The position numbers were made by a program, and so were the translations under genes. From Certhia americana (lineage: Eukaryota; Chordata; Aves; Passeriformes; Certhiidae), in contig CM031870.1 of the NCBI GenBank assembly GCA_018697195.1, positions 4,081,700 through 4,145,699 of the forward strand: DNA of 64,000 nt, given 5' to 3'. Within the stretch, counting starts at the first letter, position 1. Each line of letters opens with the position of its first letter. The notes beneath the pieces were generated by a model. That model saw only the letters and a list, made by a program, of their open reading frames with translations, was not told where the DNA came from and searched no databases. Shown here one piece after another: positions 20,621-33,071 of the stretch.

Positions 20621-23600
20621 AAAATCCCAGCACATTGTGTTGCAGGTGGAGGCTTTCTCTCTAGGTATGACAGCTCTCCTCTGCCCCAGGGAGCAGCCTG
20701 GTGTCCAGCTCCTCCTGCATCCTGTGGGGATGTGTGGTGCCCCTAAGGCTGTGGGATGAGGATATTCCTGGCCTGCAGAGCCATCAGCAGTGGCTTGCCC
20801 CAGTTGTCCCTTTGGGGTGACACTTGATTCCAGCATCTCCTTGTTCTCCTCCATGGACTTGTGGATTCCTGCAGGCAAGGGAAGCCCTGCCAAACAGAGC
20901 ACAGGCAGCAGGAAGGGACTCACTTGGCATATTCTCTTCAGCAAACACTTGTTCTGTCTCCTCTATCTCCCACTGTGACCCAACCACCCTGTCTGGGAAA
21001 ACCTGTGTTTGTGAATACTCTGCAGAGCCAAAACAGCCTCTTCCTCTCAGAGGGATGTTCTTGTCACTCCTCCCTGGGGAAAAGCTGTGGGCAGTGGAGT
21101 GGGACCATCCATGAGCAAAGAGCAGGGACAGACTCCCCACAGATCTTGCCATGGTGATCCCCTATAGCCTTCCCCTACAGCACCTTGTGCTTCCCCCATC
21201 TAATTGGAGGTGTTGGGGTAGAAGAAGAGCAGCAGTAAATGACAAACACATTCAGTAAGGCTCCCACTGTATGTTTTCTCTTCTTTCCCATACATTGCCT
21301 ATCAGCCAAGTCCTTCCCAACAACAGAAAGGAGAAATGGCATTTTATCAGCAGCCCGAGTTTAATTTCAGCTCATTAAAGCAAGCAATTTGCTGGTTTAT
21401 TTGCTTTACAAAGTGTGAATAAAATGACAGCATTAAGGAGATGTGAGAGAGGAAAGAGGGGCTAATCTCCCTTTTTATTAGATTCTGGGGACATGACTGG
21501 TAAGTGGAGAAGTGGGTCTTGTTGCCTTGCACAAAAGGCATAACTGTTCATCTCACTGGCTTCTGAGAGCCTCCATCCCAGCCCATGGGGGTGTGGGGGT
21601 GTGCCCAAGCAACACCAGCACCCAGCATCCCTCAAGAATCTAGTGGTTTAACTTTCTTGCCTGCCTGATTCATCTTTGCCCAGTTGTCCTCAGGTTTTTC
21701 TCCTGGTAACACAATTGCACATCACTTTTTCCAGTCCTCTGAACCCCCACAGAGCTGAGAAAACCTGGGAATAAACCAGAAAAACTCACATGAAAAACAT
21801 CCAGGAAAGTGGTGGTTTGGGGGTCTGTTTTGCTGTTGGACAACAAAGCAAAAGGTAGGAATGAAGACAGTGTGGAATAACAATAGAAATGTTTTGGAAT
21901 GATGGGTTTAATCTCCGTCAGAATATCTTGAAGTGTGGCACCATGTTGACAATGACAACAGGCCACATTCACAACAAGATCACGGTAGCCAACCAGGTAA
22001 TATCATTCCTGCAGAGTTACCTGGGCCCTGCAGACACTGCTGTAATTCCCTTTCCTTCTGTTTTCAGGAGGCAGAATGGTTTGACCAGCTGAGATGATGT
22101 TGGGTTTTTGTGGCTAGCAGAGGCCAGCAAAGGGGCAATGACAACTCCCCTACTCCTTGTTTCTCCTGCACATTGCCTCTGATATCCAGCATCTCTGCTG
22201 GACCCAGGTCTGTGCTCCTCCCTACTAATCCTCAGCCCTGATTGTGATACGATCCCCTCCCACCTATCTCTGCTTCTCCAGCCCTGGACCCTGTCAGCAA
22301 CCCAGCAGCAAAGAGGGACTCCTGGAATTTTGAGGCTGAAGCCTGCTCTGGATGACCAGCAGCATCCTTATCCTGGCTGAAAACCCATAGCAAGGGAGAT
22401 GGAAATGAAAAGGCAAAGCTGGAACTTCAAAAACCAGTGCAATCTGGCTGGGAAGTTTTTGCTTCCATTTTCCAACTAATGGCATCTTGGAAAATTAAAC
22501 CAGAGCAGCAGTTGCAAGGAAGAAAACAAAGCAGCCGTGCGGGCTGGAAAGGGAGCTGGAACTCAGTTCCTAATTCTGTTATTCTACTGAATGAGTTATT
22601 TCAAAGTGGGGATTACATTTATTGAGGGAACGCAGGATTACGCCTGCGTGTGCGTGTGTATACACAGAGCAGTACTCCTCTCCTTGGCATTCCTGCTTCT
22701 CCATAACTTTCTTTTCCATAGCTGCTCCATCTCCAGCTTCTCTTAGATCCCCTTTCACATCTATTTGGGCTGTTTTATCAAAAAATTATCCCCACTACAA
22801 AGAAAGCCAGAGGAGGATGGGAGTGGTACATTATAAACATGAGTGTTCAGTCACCCAAACAGAAGGGGAGGGAAAATTTGGCTAACAGGAACCAGATTTT
22901 AAAGTGAACCTTGGATCTTCATTATGTGTAAGATAATCTGGAGACACAACTCCAAGATGGCAGATAAAACCTTTAATAGTGATGAAATCACCTGCAAATA
23001 GCTAATGTCCATCCTGTATGTGTCAGGTGGGGAAAGGAGGGTTCCAGGCAGGTTTCCCCCTCATTCATACTCCTGGTCCTTGCTCCATGACTCCTGCTGG
23101 GTGATGTTGGTCAGAATCACAACCTCCCTGGATAATAAAGATGCTCAGGCCTGTAAAATTCAAGTTTGTTTTATATCCAGACATCCTGGTCCTAATATCC
23201 TTCACTGACAGGGTTTAGACAGCACTTTGTGCATACCAACCTTATTCCTCAGTGCAAACACCTCACAATGCTAGATAATAGAGTTCTCCAGTCAATTCTA
23301 CTCTCTCTCCTGCTATTATTTATTATTTAAGAAAAACAGGCAAGAGAGAAGAGATACATTTTCCACTGAGGTTTGAGGAGAGATTAAGAAGGAATGAAGC
23401 AGAGAGATGAAGGGGAGGCTGAGAGAAAACTGCCCAGCATTGCATCAAGGATAGCTTTTATTGAGACTCTGGGAGGTCACAGACTGTGTGACAAGTATCC
23501 AGGTGGGAAGGATGGCAAAGAGATAACTTTCCTGGGAGACACTGGGAGAAACAAAGAGAAATAACACATATAACACATATACAGGGACATTAATATTACC

Positions 23601-26600
23601 AGCTTGTCAACACTCATGGGCCCTGTATGGTGCTGGGGCCAATCTCTCCCTGGCTTATTCCTATTTTAACCTTGATTGAAAAGGTTATGATCTTTACTGG
23701 AAGCTGATATTCAATCCCATTTAATTTGGCAGTAAACTTGGGGGTTGTAGTGTCTCGAGGGAAGCCCTCCTTCAAAGCCACTGTGCCTCCAAAAGCCAGG
23801 ATGAGGCCAGAGCTGCAGCCTGGGAATGGCCAGAACAGACCTGTTTGCACAAACATTTTTAAGATCCTTTTTCTTTATGGCAAGATAAATTCTGGTTTAA
23901 AATGACATTATTTTCGAGACAAACTGTTGGGATTTCAGAAAATAAGACTATTCTGCTGTTACTCAGCTGCAGTCCTAAGTCATTTACATCCATCTCATGC
24001 TGCTCGGTTTCCAGGGTCTGTTGAGATGACAACCCTATCTCATGCTGCTGTGGGCTGCTGAGCAGAAACCTCTGCTGAGTTTAAGTAAATGCATAAATGA
24101 TCTTCTTGGTGAGCAACCTCTTAAGCCCAGCTGGGGTACCTGGGCATTAAACCAGCCTTCTGAAACATCTTCACGAGCGGCAATGGAACATCAGCTCCAG
24201 CCCCTGACAGTGCAGCTGAACCCTCAAGGAGCTGAGAAATGTGATGAGAGGGACAGAGCCAGGGAAGGTGAAGAGGAAAAAGGTTTTAGGGAATGTAAAG
24301 AAGTAAGAGCTCTGATCAGGAATGACTCTAGCAATAATAAAGGTGTGTTTCAATGGGAGAAAGCCTCTCTAATACTTTCTTGATGGGATTTTTCCTTAGA
24401 AATAATCACTCTGAATGACAGCTTCATTATGGGGTGGTTATGCTGGCGGTAGGCTGCAGAAAAGCAGAGGTCTGGTGTGGAAGCAAGAGTCCTGTTTTCC
24501 CCTGTAAAGAGTGCTGAAGATCAAAGGATGTTTTTCCAGCACTGATGCAATGGAGGGATCCAGCCCCATGCTGGGAAGTGGAGCTGCTGGTGTTCCTCAG
24601 CAGTGACAGTCTGAGCTGAGCCTTGTCTCCCCTGCATTGTCATCCTTGCTCAGATCTTTGCTGCTGTTTGGAAATGGGCTTTACTTCTTTCATTCATTAA
24701 TTTAATTTTGCAGGAAGCCTGCACAACCCTTTTCCTCCCAGATGGGAAAACCCACTTTTGCACAGGGGAAAATCTGATGACGGATCTGTGAAACGGTGAG
24801 TTGCTAGAAATTATTTCTAGAGATGCAAGTGTCTTTTTCACTCTGATTTTTTTATGGTTGTATTTGCAGAAGAACACTTCCCCCTCTGTCCTGCCCTTCC
24901 CCTGTGAAGGGGTCTCTGGCCAGTGCAACCTCACAGTTTCTAGGTAGGCTGTAATGCTGAGTGTTGAGAGATGGACAAGAAGATACACAGCTCATGGTAA
25001 TGATCTGTGATCTCCAGGTAGGCAGAACAGAAATTCCATCAGCGTGTGTCCTGCACACAGGAATTGTTATGTCTGTGCTTGTATGCAAATACTTCTGCTA
25101 ACCTCTCATTGACTCGCTCACCTTAGAAGCTGGTCTTGCTTTTCTGGTTGGAGACTTTCAGATGTCTCTTCCAGTCCAGGTTGTCTTGTGATTTTACTGA
25201 TGTAGCTCTTGTCCTCTGGAGCTGAGGAGCCTAGCTTAAGGCTGGACCCTCTGGCTATCCACTTTCTAAAGGGGGTTTCTGCCCAGATATTGCTGTATCT
25301 GGCAAGCCCCACTGCCCTACAAGCCTAATTTTAGCTCAGTGCTGCAGGCTGGCTTCTTGTCATGGGCCAGGAGAAGGTTAATGATCATCTGGGCAGCCCT
25401 CCAAAACCAATCTAATGTTTATTCAGGATAACAGCATTGCAGAGGAAACCAAGCATGACCACCTTGCACATACAGCTTACCCATCACGGCCCTGCTCCTG
25501 CAGGTGGCTCTGCTGAAGCAGCTCACATTTGTCCACTCTTGGAGGAGATCCTTCCCTAGGTCAACTCAGGTCCCCATCAACATTTCCAACCCTGCCCTCC
25601 TAACCCAAACAGATGCTGTGTTTCTACAGAAAATCAGTTTACCAGGCTGTGGGTCTGTTGTTCCAGCAGTGGAATTACGCACTCAACTTTTTCTTTTTTT
25701 TTTTCTTTTAAATAGGACACACCTCATGGGTGAGATACCCAGGCTACAAACAAATATCAATTTATTTGGAAATCTGGGAGGTGGGTCAGTGGTCTCAGCC
25801 TGGTGGTGGTGGCCTGGATGTTGCAGATCTGGGATGGAAGTGAGAGGATAAAGGGCTGGTGCCAATTAGCACATGAGGAGGCACAGGGATGTGAGACAGC
25901 AGTGACTGTACCCTCTGGCAGAGTCCACAAGATGGTTGTGTGTATTTATTCACCTCAGCTGCTCTTTAATGGCTTAATTTCAGCCATGAATTCCAGCCTT
26001 TTCTTCCCACCAGCACAGTTCCTGCAGTTATTCCATCATGCCTTTGACACAACGTGAAAAGATGTGCAACACAGTCATCCCAAGAATACCCTGCACATGT
26101 AGGGAGGTGAGTACGCTGCTTTTTTGGGGCTCCCCTTGGGCCCCTCAGGGCTCCATGAAGGGATTGGGTATAAGTTGTAAAGCCTGAAGGCCTGAGATGT
26201 GCTGTGCTGAGGGAAAGATTCTCTTCCAGCAATAAGTACTCACAGCCATACATGACCCAGGAGAGGTCTTGATGCTTCCCGTGGGATGCAGGAAAAATTG
26301 TACTGATAGCAAAAAGTGTTTTCTGAGACAGCCCTGAGATGCTGGTACTGACTTCATCATCAACAGTCTCAAAATAGTTGGTTCTCACTGCCTTCCCAGG
26401 TGTGCTGAGAGGCAATGTGAGAACATCTATTTAGCAGTGTCTCTGGAGGAAACTGGGAATGTGCTTCCTGCTACCTGAGACGGTCAGGGAGATGGCTGGG
26501 CAGTCAGATGGCCATATGTGTTTGGAGCTGATATTAATGTCTCATTTGAATATGTTTGCAGCATGATTAAAAGGCTCCTAGATTCCTGAGCAGGTATCTT

Positions 26601-28745
26601 TATTATGCTAAATTTAAACAGAACAAAGATACTCCACTGTGGGCTTGGCTGGTTAAACATGGTGCCAGACAGCATTTCTCTCAAGGTGATTTCCCACTGT
26701 AGTATGCCCATGCACTGGTGGGAAAAAGCAAAGCCCATCTTTGCCCATAGAGGATATTCATCTACAGTATGATGTTTCCTTTATGGTGCCAGCAGGCCTA
26801 AAGCTCAACCAAACAGCCTCTTACCTAAAATTGTAGAACACACACCTAAAAGTGTGTGGCCAGATGCAGAGAAACTTGTAAAAAATGGGTTGTGCACATG
26901 CTAGACTCCAAAAGAAATTGGTTTTGTCTGGGCACATGGTCAGTGCCAAACTGATGGTGGCAAAGCAGCAGTAGGAGCTACTGCTGTGTGTGTTGGGGTG
27001 GGCTTGCAGCACACAAAGCCCTTCCTCAGCATCCTGTCTGCTCCCCAGCCAGGTCTGTGACCACTCTCTGGGCCTCTGTATTTTGTTGCTTATCCAGAAG
27101 ATATGGAGAGTGGGAAGAAACTTTGGAGTCCAAGACACCAGAAGCAGGGAGCTGTGCCAGTGTTTGGATTGCCTGTCCTTTTCATAAACATTTCCTGTGG
27201 AGGTTACCCAAGCCGAAAAAGCAAGTGAACCCAAAACACCTACCCTCTTTGGAGGATTGGAGTTTATTGTTAATAATCTACTGCTAAAAGGGTAACATCT
27301 GTTTTGGACAAACTGTAATGAGATTTAAACCCCAGGTGGAGGGAGGACTTCACAGTAATAAATGACTTTCTCTATGTCTAAATAGTTTTAATTTTTTTCT
27401 GGCAGAAATAGCTGGTTTTCACCTCAGGCTTCTTTTTGCCAGCTCTTTTTGTTTAATGATTGCTATTAATTTCCAGGGTGGCAGATGGATTCTAGGCTGG
27501 TATAGTCTGAAATGAGGAAAAACAGCCTGTGAAGGTGCGAGCTTGCCGTGAATGTGTGCACAGGTCACACATGCTGGTGCAATGCCACGTGTGGGAGTTT
27601 GCTTCCCAGGGGAACAATTGCTTCTAGGTACCTGCTCCTCCCCACCGGGATGTTTGAGCATCTTTCAGTCATAAAGGAAGGCAAATTAACAGTTCTGGTC
27701 ACTGCTCATAGCTCTGCCTGTTTAGACCTTCATTTAATAAAGCTGCTGATTTCAGCGAGGGTTCAGGAGGAATTCAAACCAACACCAAGTGCTTTGCTAA
27801 ATCCAAGCTGAAGTGAGCTGGACAGCAGCACGTGGTCTCCAGAACATGGAAAGGAGCTCCCTGCCCATGGCTGGATGCTGCCAGGTGATCGGGATTCTTT
27901 CTTGGGCATGAAACATGTTTTCCAGTGCTTTTCCAGTGTTATTTGGATTTTTAAGTTTTTTTAAATAGTGTGGCATGTCCCAGACAGATAATCCTTCTCC
28001 ATCCTCTGGCTGTAGCAATAAATGTCTGCTATTGGACCCAGCACACCCAGCCAGCTCCTAGTGCCCAAAGGAGGACTTTCTTTATCCTCTCTGCTACCAC
28101 CTTCTTCTCAAGAAGCCTACAGAACTAATCCAAATTAGTGCTACAGAGTGCTGGGGTGCCCTCCTTTGTCTTCCCCTCCTGTGGAGCATCTCTGGACTTG
28201 GCTCAGGAGGCAGGACACATGGGTAACCAGGTGGGAAGCTGGATCTAAGAAGCAAGGTTGCTGCTGGACCACCACATGGCAGCACTCAGTGGACAGACAG
28301 CTGTCCTGAGACAAGAGTGTGGCAGAGGACATGGGAAGGAGGGAGGGGTTTATTTGCCTGGGCCTGGTGAGCCCCTAGGGATGGAGGAAAGGGGGTAGAG
28401 ATAGAAAGTGCAGCATCTCAGGTGATGCAGATAATCTCCTTTAATCTCCTGCTCAAAATAACCCAAAGTCAAGTAAAGGAGGGATTACAGGGCCTAAGCC
28501 ACTGTTATTGCCAGGGTGGAACAGACTTAGGTTGCCTCTGAAGGGCTCCTGAGGAAGAAGAGGAGCTGCAGCAAATACCAGCCTGCAGGAAGTGATCCTG
28601 GTGAGGGTGACTGGGTGGGCTGGGGACCCTCCTGAGGCAGCCCAAGGGGAGTTGGAGCTGCAGGGACAGCAGCTGCTGGCAGACTTAGGAGCCTACACAG
28701 GCACCTGATCCCAGGGAGAGAGTGTCTTAGATGCCCACTTGTCAC
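20621..28745. other. Non-coding upstream flank/intron, no gene recognised
   Basis: No supported coding region in 8 kb. AT-richer unique blocks that resemble conserved non-coding sequence occur at about 21340-21480 (CTCATTAAAGCAAGC, CAATTTGCTGG), 24680-24850, 26500-26640 (GATATTAATGTCTCATTTG) and 27240-27420. These are compositional impressions only. No tRNA, LTR or intact LINE was seen. The longest open frame, about 149 codons at 25966-26415 on the minus strand, has no recognisable domain. Confidence 0.5.
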
Positions 28746-28749
28746 CTTG

Positions 28750-28935
28750 TCGTTGCTGATGGGTTTATTCTTAGTGCAGGATCCAAAGTGCTTTGTAGCC
28801 ATTAATTATCCTAATGGGGAAGCAGTGCCCGTGAAACCCATTTTACAGATGGGAAACAGAGCCCAGGAGGAGGTAAATGACCTATCAGGTGCTGGGGCAG
28901 GGCTAGAGCAAAGGGGCCAGAGCCTGCCCACCCCA
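28750..28935 (-). repeat. MIR-type SINE relic (antisense)
   Basis: CCAAAGTGCTTTGTAGCCAT followed by TAATTATCC, then CCCATTTTACAGATGGGAAA and CAGAGCCCAGGAGGAGGTAAATGACC, is the reverse complement of a MIR element ('GGTTAAGTGACTTGCCCAAGGTCACACAGC' side reading leftwards). It is the best preserved of the three MIR-type relics here. The later part (GGGGCAGGGCTAGAGCAAAG) corresponds to the 5' body of the SINE. It is non-coding. Confidence 0.75.
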
Positions 28936-30885
28936 CCCCCCTCCAGTTTTAAGGGGCCTTTCCTTGGATTTGTGTTCCCATGTGCTGTGAGGCTGAAGGC
29001 ATCTCCTGCCCTTTGCCAAAAAGCCATGCCACGGCTTGGCTGCTGTGCTGCTGCCAGGGAAAACTGAGCTGCAGAGCTCTATTCATCAGCTCCTGGTGAT
29101 GTCTCCGAGATAGCAGCAGCACAGGGACTGTGTGATGCAGGATTGCACTGGGGAGGGAGCAGAGCATGTTCATTTTAATGAGCCTGTCCCTGCCTAAAGG
29201 AGAGAGAAAGCGAGAGGCCAACCTGGTTTAATAAACTCTAGCATGCGGATTTAATCAGATGGATCATTGTTCCCCAGCACAGGGATGAATATATTAAAAA
29301 AATGATTCAAACTTTTCCCCTTTGTTTTTCATTTGTATTATGTGCTGTGGTGTGATAAAACATCCTGGGGCCAGCTTGCAAGGCAATAAAAGAGATGGTG
29401 GAGGAGAGGAAGACATTGATCCATGCAAGTGAGCAGAAGCACTGTGGGAAGGGAGGCTGCTGGCAGGCAGGGCTGGAAGAGAGGGGCTGCAGCATCCTCA
29501 GCCCCCACCAAAGCCCCGGGGAAGATGTGGTTATGGGGACTGACCTGCTGTCAGCTCCTTTTCAGAGATCTGAGACGACTAACAGTAGTTTCAGTCCAGC
29601 ACTAAAAGCAGCCCTTGCTCAAGCATGAGACCTCCATCTCACTACAGAAAGATCTGAGCACAAGAATATCCCTAAACCCCTGCCCCAGGAGGGAAGAAGG
29701 GACAGTCCCCATCTATCTACAGGGACACCAGCACGTGGATTGTGCTGATGGTGACTTTTGGAGTTAGGTGGCACTGGCCTTCCAGGGAATGGTTCAACAA
29801 AACAAACTTTCCTCTGGATTCTCCCCTTCTCCTTACCAGGAGCTGTTTCATCCCTGCCTCCCCCCTGCACCATGTGCCAGGCAGGAAGGAGAGGAGACCT
29901 GGGTGCTGCTTATTAATTTAGAGAACTAAATAGCTGTAGTTGCAAAGCTAGAAACTGCCCAGCAGGAAGGCAAGGGCTGTATTATGAGGTTCTGCCACTG
30001 CTCCCTGTGTGAATGTCACAGTCCTGTGCCTCTGGGGGCCCTGTGTCCCTGGGAACAGCAGGCAGTGCTTGGAGGCACAGAAAGGGCTTGATCTGGCACA
30101 GTAAAGAGCAAACTGGGTCTGCAGGCAGCCCAGGTGGGATTGTGTCAGTGTGTGCCTCAGCAGCACCTGGCTCTGGGCTTGCAAGACTCTTGCTACGTGG
30201 GAGGGAATAAAGCCAGCTTAGACAAAATAGTCTTTTGTACTAAATCCTGGACAGACCACCTGGAGCTGTGGACAAGGACAGACCTCAGGGGCCTCAAGAT
30301 GCCTTCATGGAATTTATCTCCTTTGCCCTGCCCAAGTTCACTATCCTTGGCTGAGGCTTAAATAACTCTCAGTCCTTGCATTGCTCACCCTTCTCTGGCC
30401 CATCAGGCTGCTTGCCACCCTGAGACACAAAGAATTGGCTCTCCAAGGATGGGACAGGGCACTCAGCTGGGTTTTTAATCATTTCACCTAGCACTGAGGA
30501 CAGAGCTGTCCAGCTGCACTAGATAGCTCCCTGGTAGGTGGCAGATGGGCATTTGGCTGAAGGCAGCCTAGAGCAGTTTTTGTTGGGGGCCTACAGGTCC
30601 CCCTGCCACAGAAAAAGCTGTGCTTTACAGGTTTGACTGGCCCTAGGACAGAGATGGGGTTTGTGGTGAGAACCCAAGAAGTATGGTTTACATCCTTCCT
30701 TCAGGATGGTTGACCTCCACCAGCAGCTGCAGGGCCATGGTAATGTTTAGAGGAGGGGGGGGAAGGCATCTCCCTCCTTGGAAAAGATTGCTCTATATTG
30801 TGCAAATGAACCATTCACTGAAGAGTCACTTATGGCCACACTTGGTGTTAAGTATCACCAACTTTGGCTTCTAACACACCACCGT
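28936..30885. other. Non-coding, no gene recognised
   Basis: Unique sequence. The segment 29220-29310 is AT-rich, with GGTTTAATAAACTC and GATGAATATATTAAAAAAATG, and may be conserved non-coding DNA. The rest is unremarkable, with short conflicting open frames only. Confidence 0.5.
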
Positions 30886-30889
30886 GCTA

Positions 30890-31210
30890 CTGCTTCATTA
30901 CTTTATCCATTACTGTCCATAAACACTAATAAATAATCCTATTTTCATTCTCCCCATTGTTTAAGTGGTCATTAATTGTAGTTTATATGCTGTCTTTGCG
31001 CATTTGTGTACGATAGCTTCTTCATGATTCCTTGATTAACTGTGATTGATTGTGTATTTTAAAATCAATTAAAAGTTTCAACACTAAAAGGTAGAGTCTT
31101 TAGCAGTAATTCTCGAAGACATTGCCACTGATAATGGAGCTATTGTAGTGCTGGGATCCATTAGTGTGGCACCGTGATCTTTATTTTCCAGGTTTATGCA
31201 AATAAGTGTA
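30890..31210. promoter_or_regulatory. Candidate conserved non-coding element
   Basis: A 320-base AT-rich unique block. It holds GTGGTCATTAATTGTAG, GATTGATTGTGTATTTTAAA, CAATTAAAAG and a perfect octamer ATGCAAAT at 31196-31203. There are no stop-free frames of note and no repeat signature. This combination of homeodomain/PBX-like TGATTGA and POU octamer sites is common in developmental enhancers. The function here is inferred and untested. Confidence 0.35.
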
Positions 31211-32269
31211 AGTGTGCACAAGGCTGGTGTGGGAGTTACATGGCAGGAAGAGGGTGTGGGAAAGAATCAGCTTCTCACAGGGTTGCTGGCTTTTGTGGGT
31301 GACCAGGTATCACCCACTCCCTTCCTTAAAACACTAATGCAAGGGCTGAGCCCCAGGACCCCATAATTTCCTTGCACTGTGTATTATTAACTTTCTAATT
31401 GTAAAGAGGTGAAGGGGGTACCCTCAGCTGAAGGGGGCCACGAAGTGTGATGTGTGTTCTGCAACGCTGTTTTAGTGAATGCCCCCGTGCCTTGGTGGGG
31501 TGAAGGTGAGGGATATGTAGGAGGATAGGGATGGCTGTGAAGGCCTGTGTTTGTGGTGGTGCCGATATGATGCTGAGATGATGGAGGAGGAGGAGGGTGG
31601 CCACCACCTGGGTGTCAGGGCATGTGCTGGAGCACAAATCTCTGCTCTCTATAGCATCATGCCTATATTATATCAATGCTTAGCTCCTCATATTGCTGTT
31701 GTGCTGGGAAAATGTGTGTGTCCAGCACCACAGCTGGAGGCAATGTGCTTAACACCGTGCTCTTGTGCTGCCTTGCCCTGTAAACCTGAATCCTAAGTGC
31801 TTATGCCTCTGTGCACTCTGTGGCCCCAGGGCAGCTCTGCCCAAGCAGCTTCTCATGGCCCATGAAGAGAATTAGGGGTGGGGAAACCACGTAAGAGATC
31901 TTGTGCAGGTGCTCTGAGGTGAAGGAGCAGATCCCCAAGGACCAGTGGGAAATCAGGCCCTTGTAATGGATCCCCTGCTTGTCCCCCATCCTCCTGGATA
32001 TCTGCCTGCTGCCAGGAGCTGGGCCCTCCCAGCCATCTGCCAGCTCAGGCAGAGGATTCCTGTGCACTAATCTGCACACAGACATTTGTCACCACCCGTC
32101 TCCCAGCTGCATGATGCAAAAAATGCCTCAGTGCCCCAGAACAACTTCTGGGATCACTTGTAGGGGAAATCACCAATCCTGCTAAATGATGGGGGGACCA
32201 TTTTGTGCAAGCCCTGGAATGGGATCACTCTGTTGTATTAACTCACCTGCTTGCATTGGTGTTAATGAA
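31211..32269. other. Non-coding, no gene recognised
   Basis: Mixed unique sequence between two AT-rich candidate regulatory blocks. It shows only short open frames without recognisable domains and no repeat family I can name. Confidence 0.5.
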
Positions 32270-32550
32270 ATAAAGAAATATAATGGTTCCAGACTTTTAA
32301 ACTTCTTACAGCTCGATTTGCATAATGGCCACCGCTACCCTGAACAGGAACTGACTTGTCAAAAAATATTGTTCCAGTCCTCTATCATTCAGCTCAATGG
32401 GAGGTGCAGATTGGCCCACAGGAGCTGTTTTTCACTGATGGAGTGGAGTTTGCCTAGCGCCGACCATAAAAAGCTAATATTAGCACGCAATCCAATATTG
32501 TAAAAAAGAAATTGGTTAAAAGTTATAGATCAATAACTGTTAACATGGCT
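32270..32550. promoter_or_regulatory. Candidate conserved non-coding element rich in palindromic sites
   Basis: An AT-rich unique block containing the octamer ATTTGCAT (32316-32323), a perfect 12-base palindrome GCTAATATTAGC (32473-32484), CAATATTG (32493-32500), an inverted repeat AGTTAT/ATAACT with a 6-base spacer (32521-32538), and GTTAAC (32539-32544). The density of symmetric factor-like sites is higher than in the surrounding DNA. Enhancer function is inference. No coding frame or repeat family explains the block. Confidence 0.38.
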
Positions 32551-32795
32551 CTGTTTTTCAGACAGGTCATGTTTGCTGCTGCCTGCTGATGGGGAGGCAG
32601 GCTCCCTCCCACTGGCTGAAGCAACTCCGGGGTTCCTCCCTGGAGGAGCCTGGGGCTGCCAGTCAAGGAAGGCTCAGCTGTCCTGGACAACCCTGGGAGC
32701 TGCAAAGTGTTTCTTGTGGAAGTTTGTTCCCCTCTACCCTATGAGACTATGAGATGCTGGTCAGGGTTGGACATTAGCCACCTTCTTGCATGGCC

Positions 32796-33071
32796 CTCCT
32801 CAGTGCCTCAGATCCCCTCTCCTTGATGTCTTACAGCAACCCCACTCGATGCCTTAGATTGTTACTCCTTGATTACCTAGACCCCTTCTCCTCCCTGCCC
32901 TAGATCACAGCTCCTTGATTATCTACATCTTTGTTCTTTGATGCCCCAGATCTCTGCTTCTTGATTACCTACATCTCTGCTCCTCCATGCCCTAGATCTC
33001 TTCTCCTTGATTATCCCGATCTCTGCTCTTTGATGCCCTAGATTTCCTCTCCTCAGTGCCCCAGATCTCTG
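32796..33071. repeat. 23-bp minisatellite, 12 copies
   Basis: Twelve copies of a 23-base pyrimidine-rich unit in perfect length register (276 bases, starts at 32796, 32819, 32842 and so on). Two unit types alternate from copy 3 to copy 11. One contains TTGATTACCTACATC and the other contains TGCCCTAGATCTC, giving a 46-bp higher-order repeat. Sequence divergence between copies is substantial but not one internal indel is present. The antisense strand stays open through the array and encodes a 23-residue periodic charged peptide, which follows from the period and is not evidence of coding. Confidence 0.9.
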
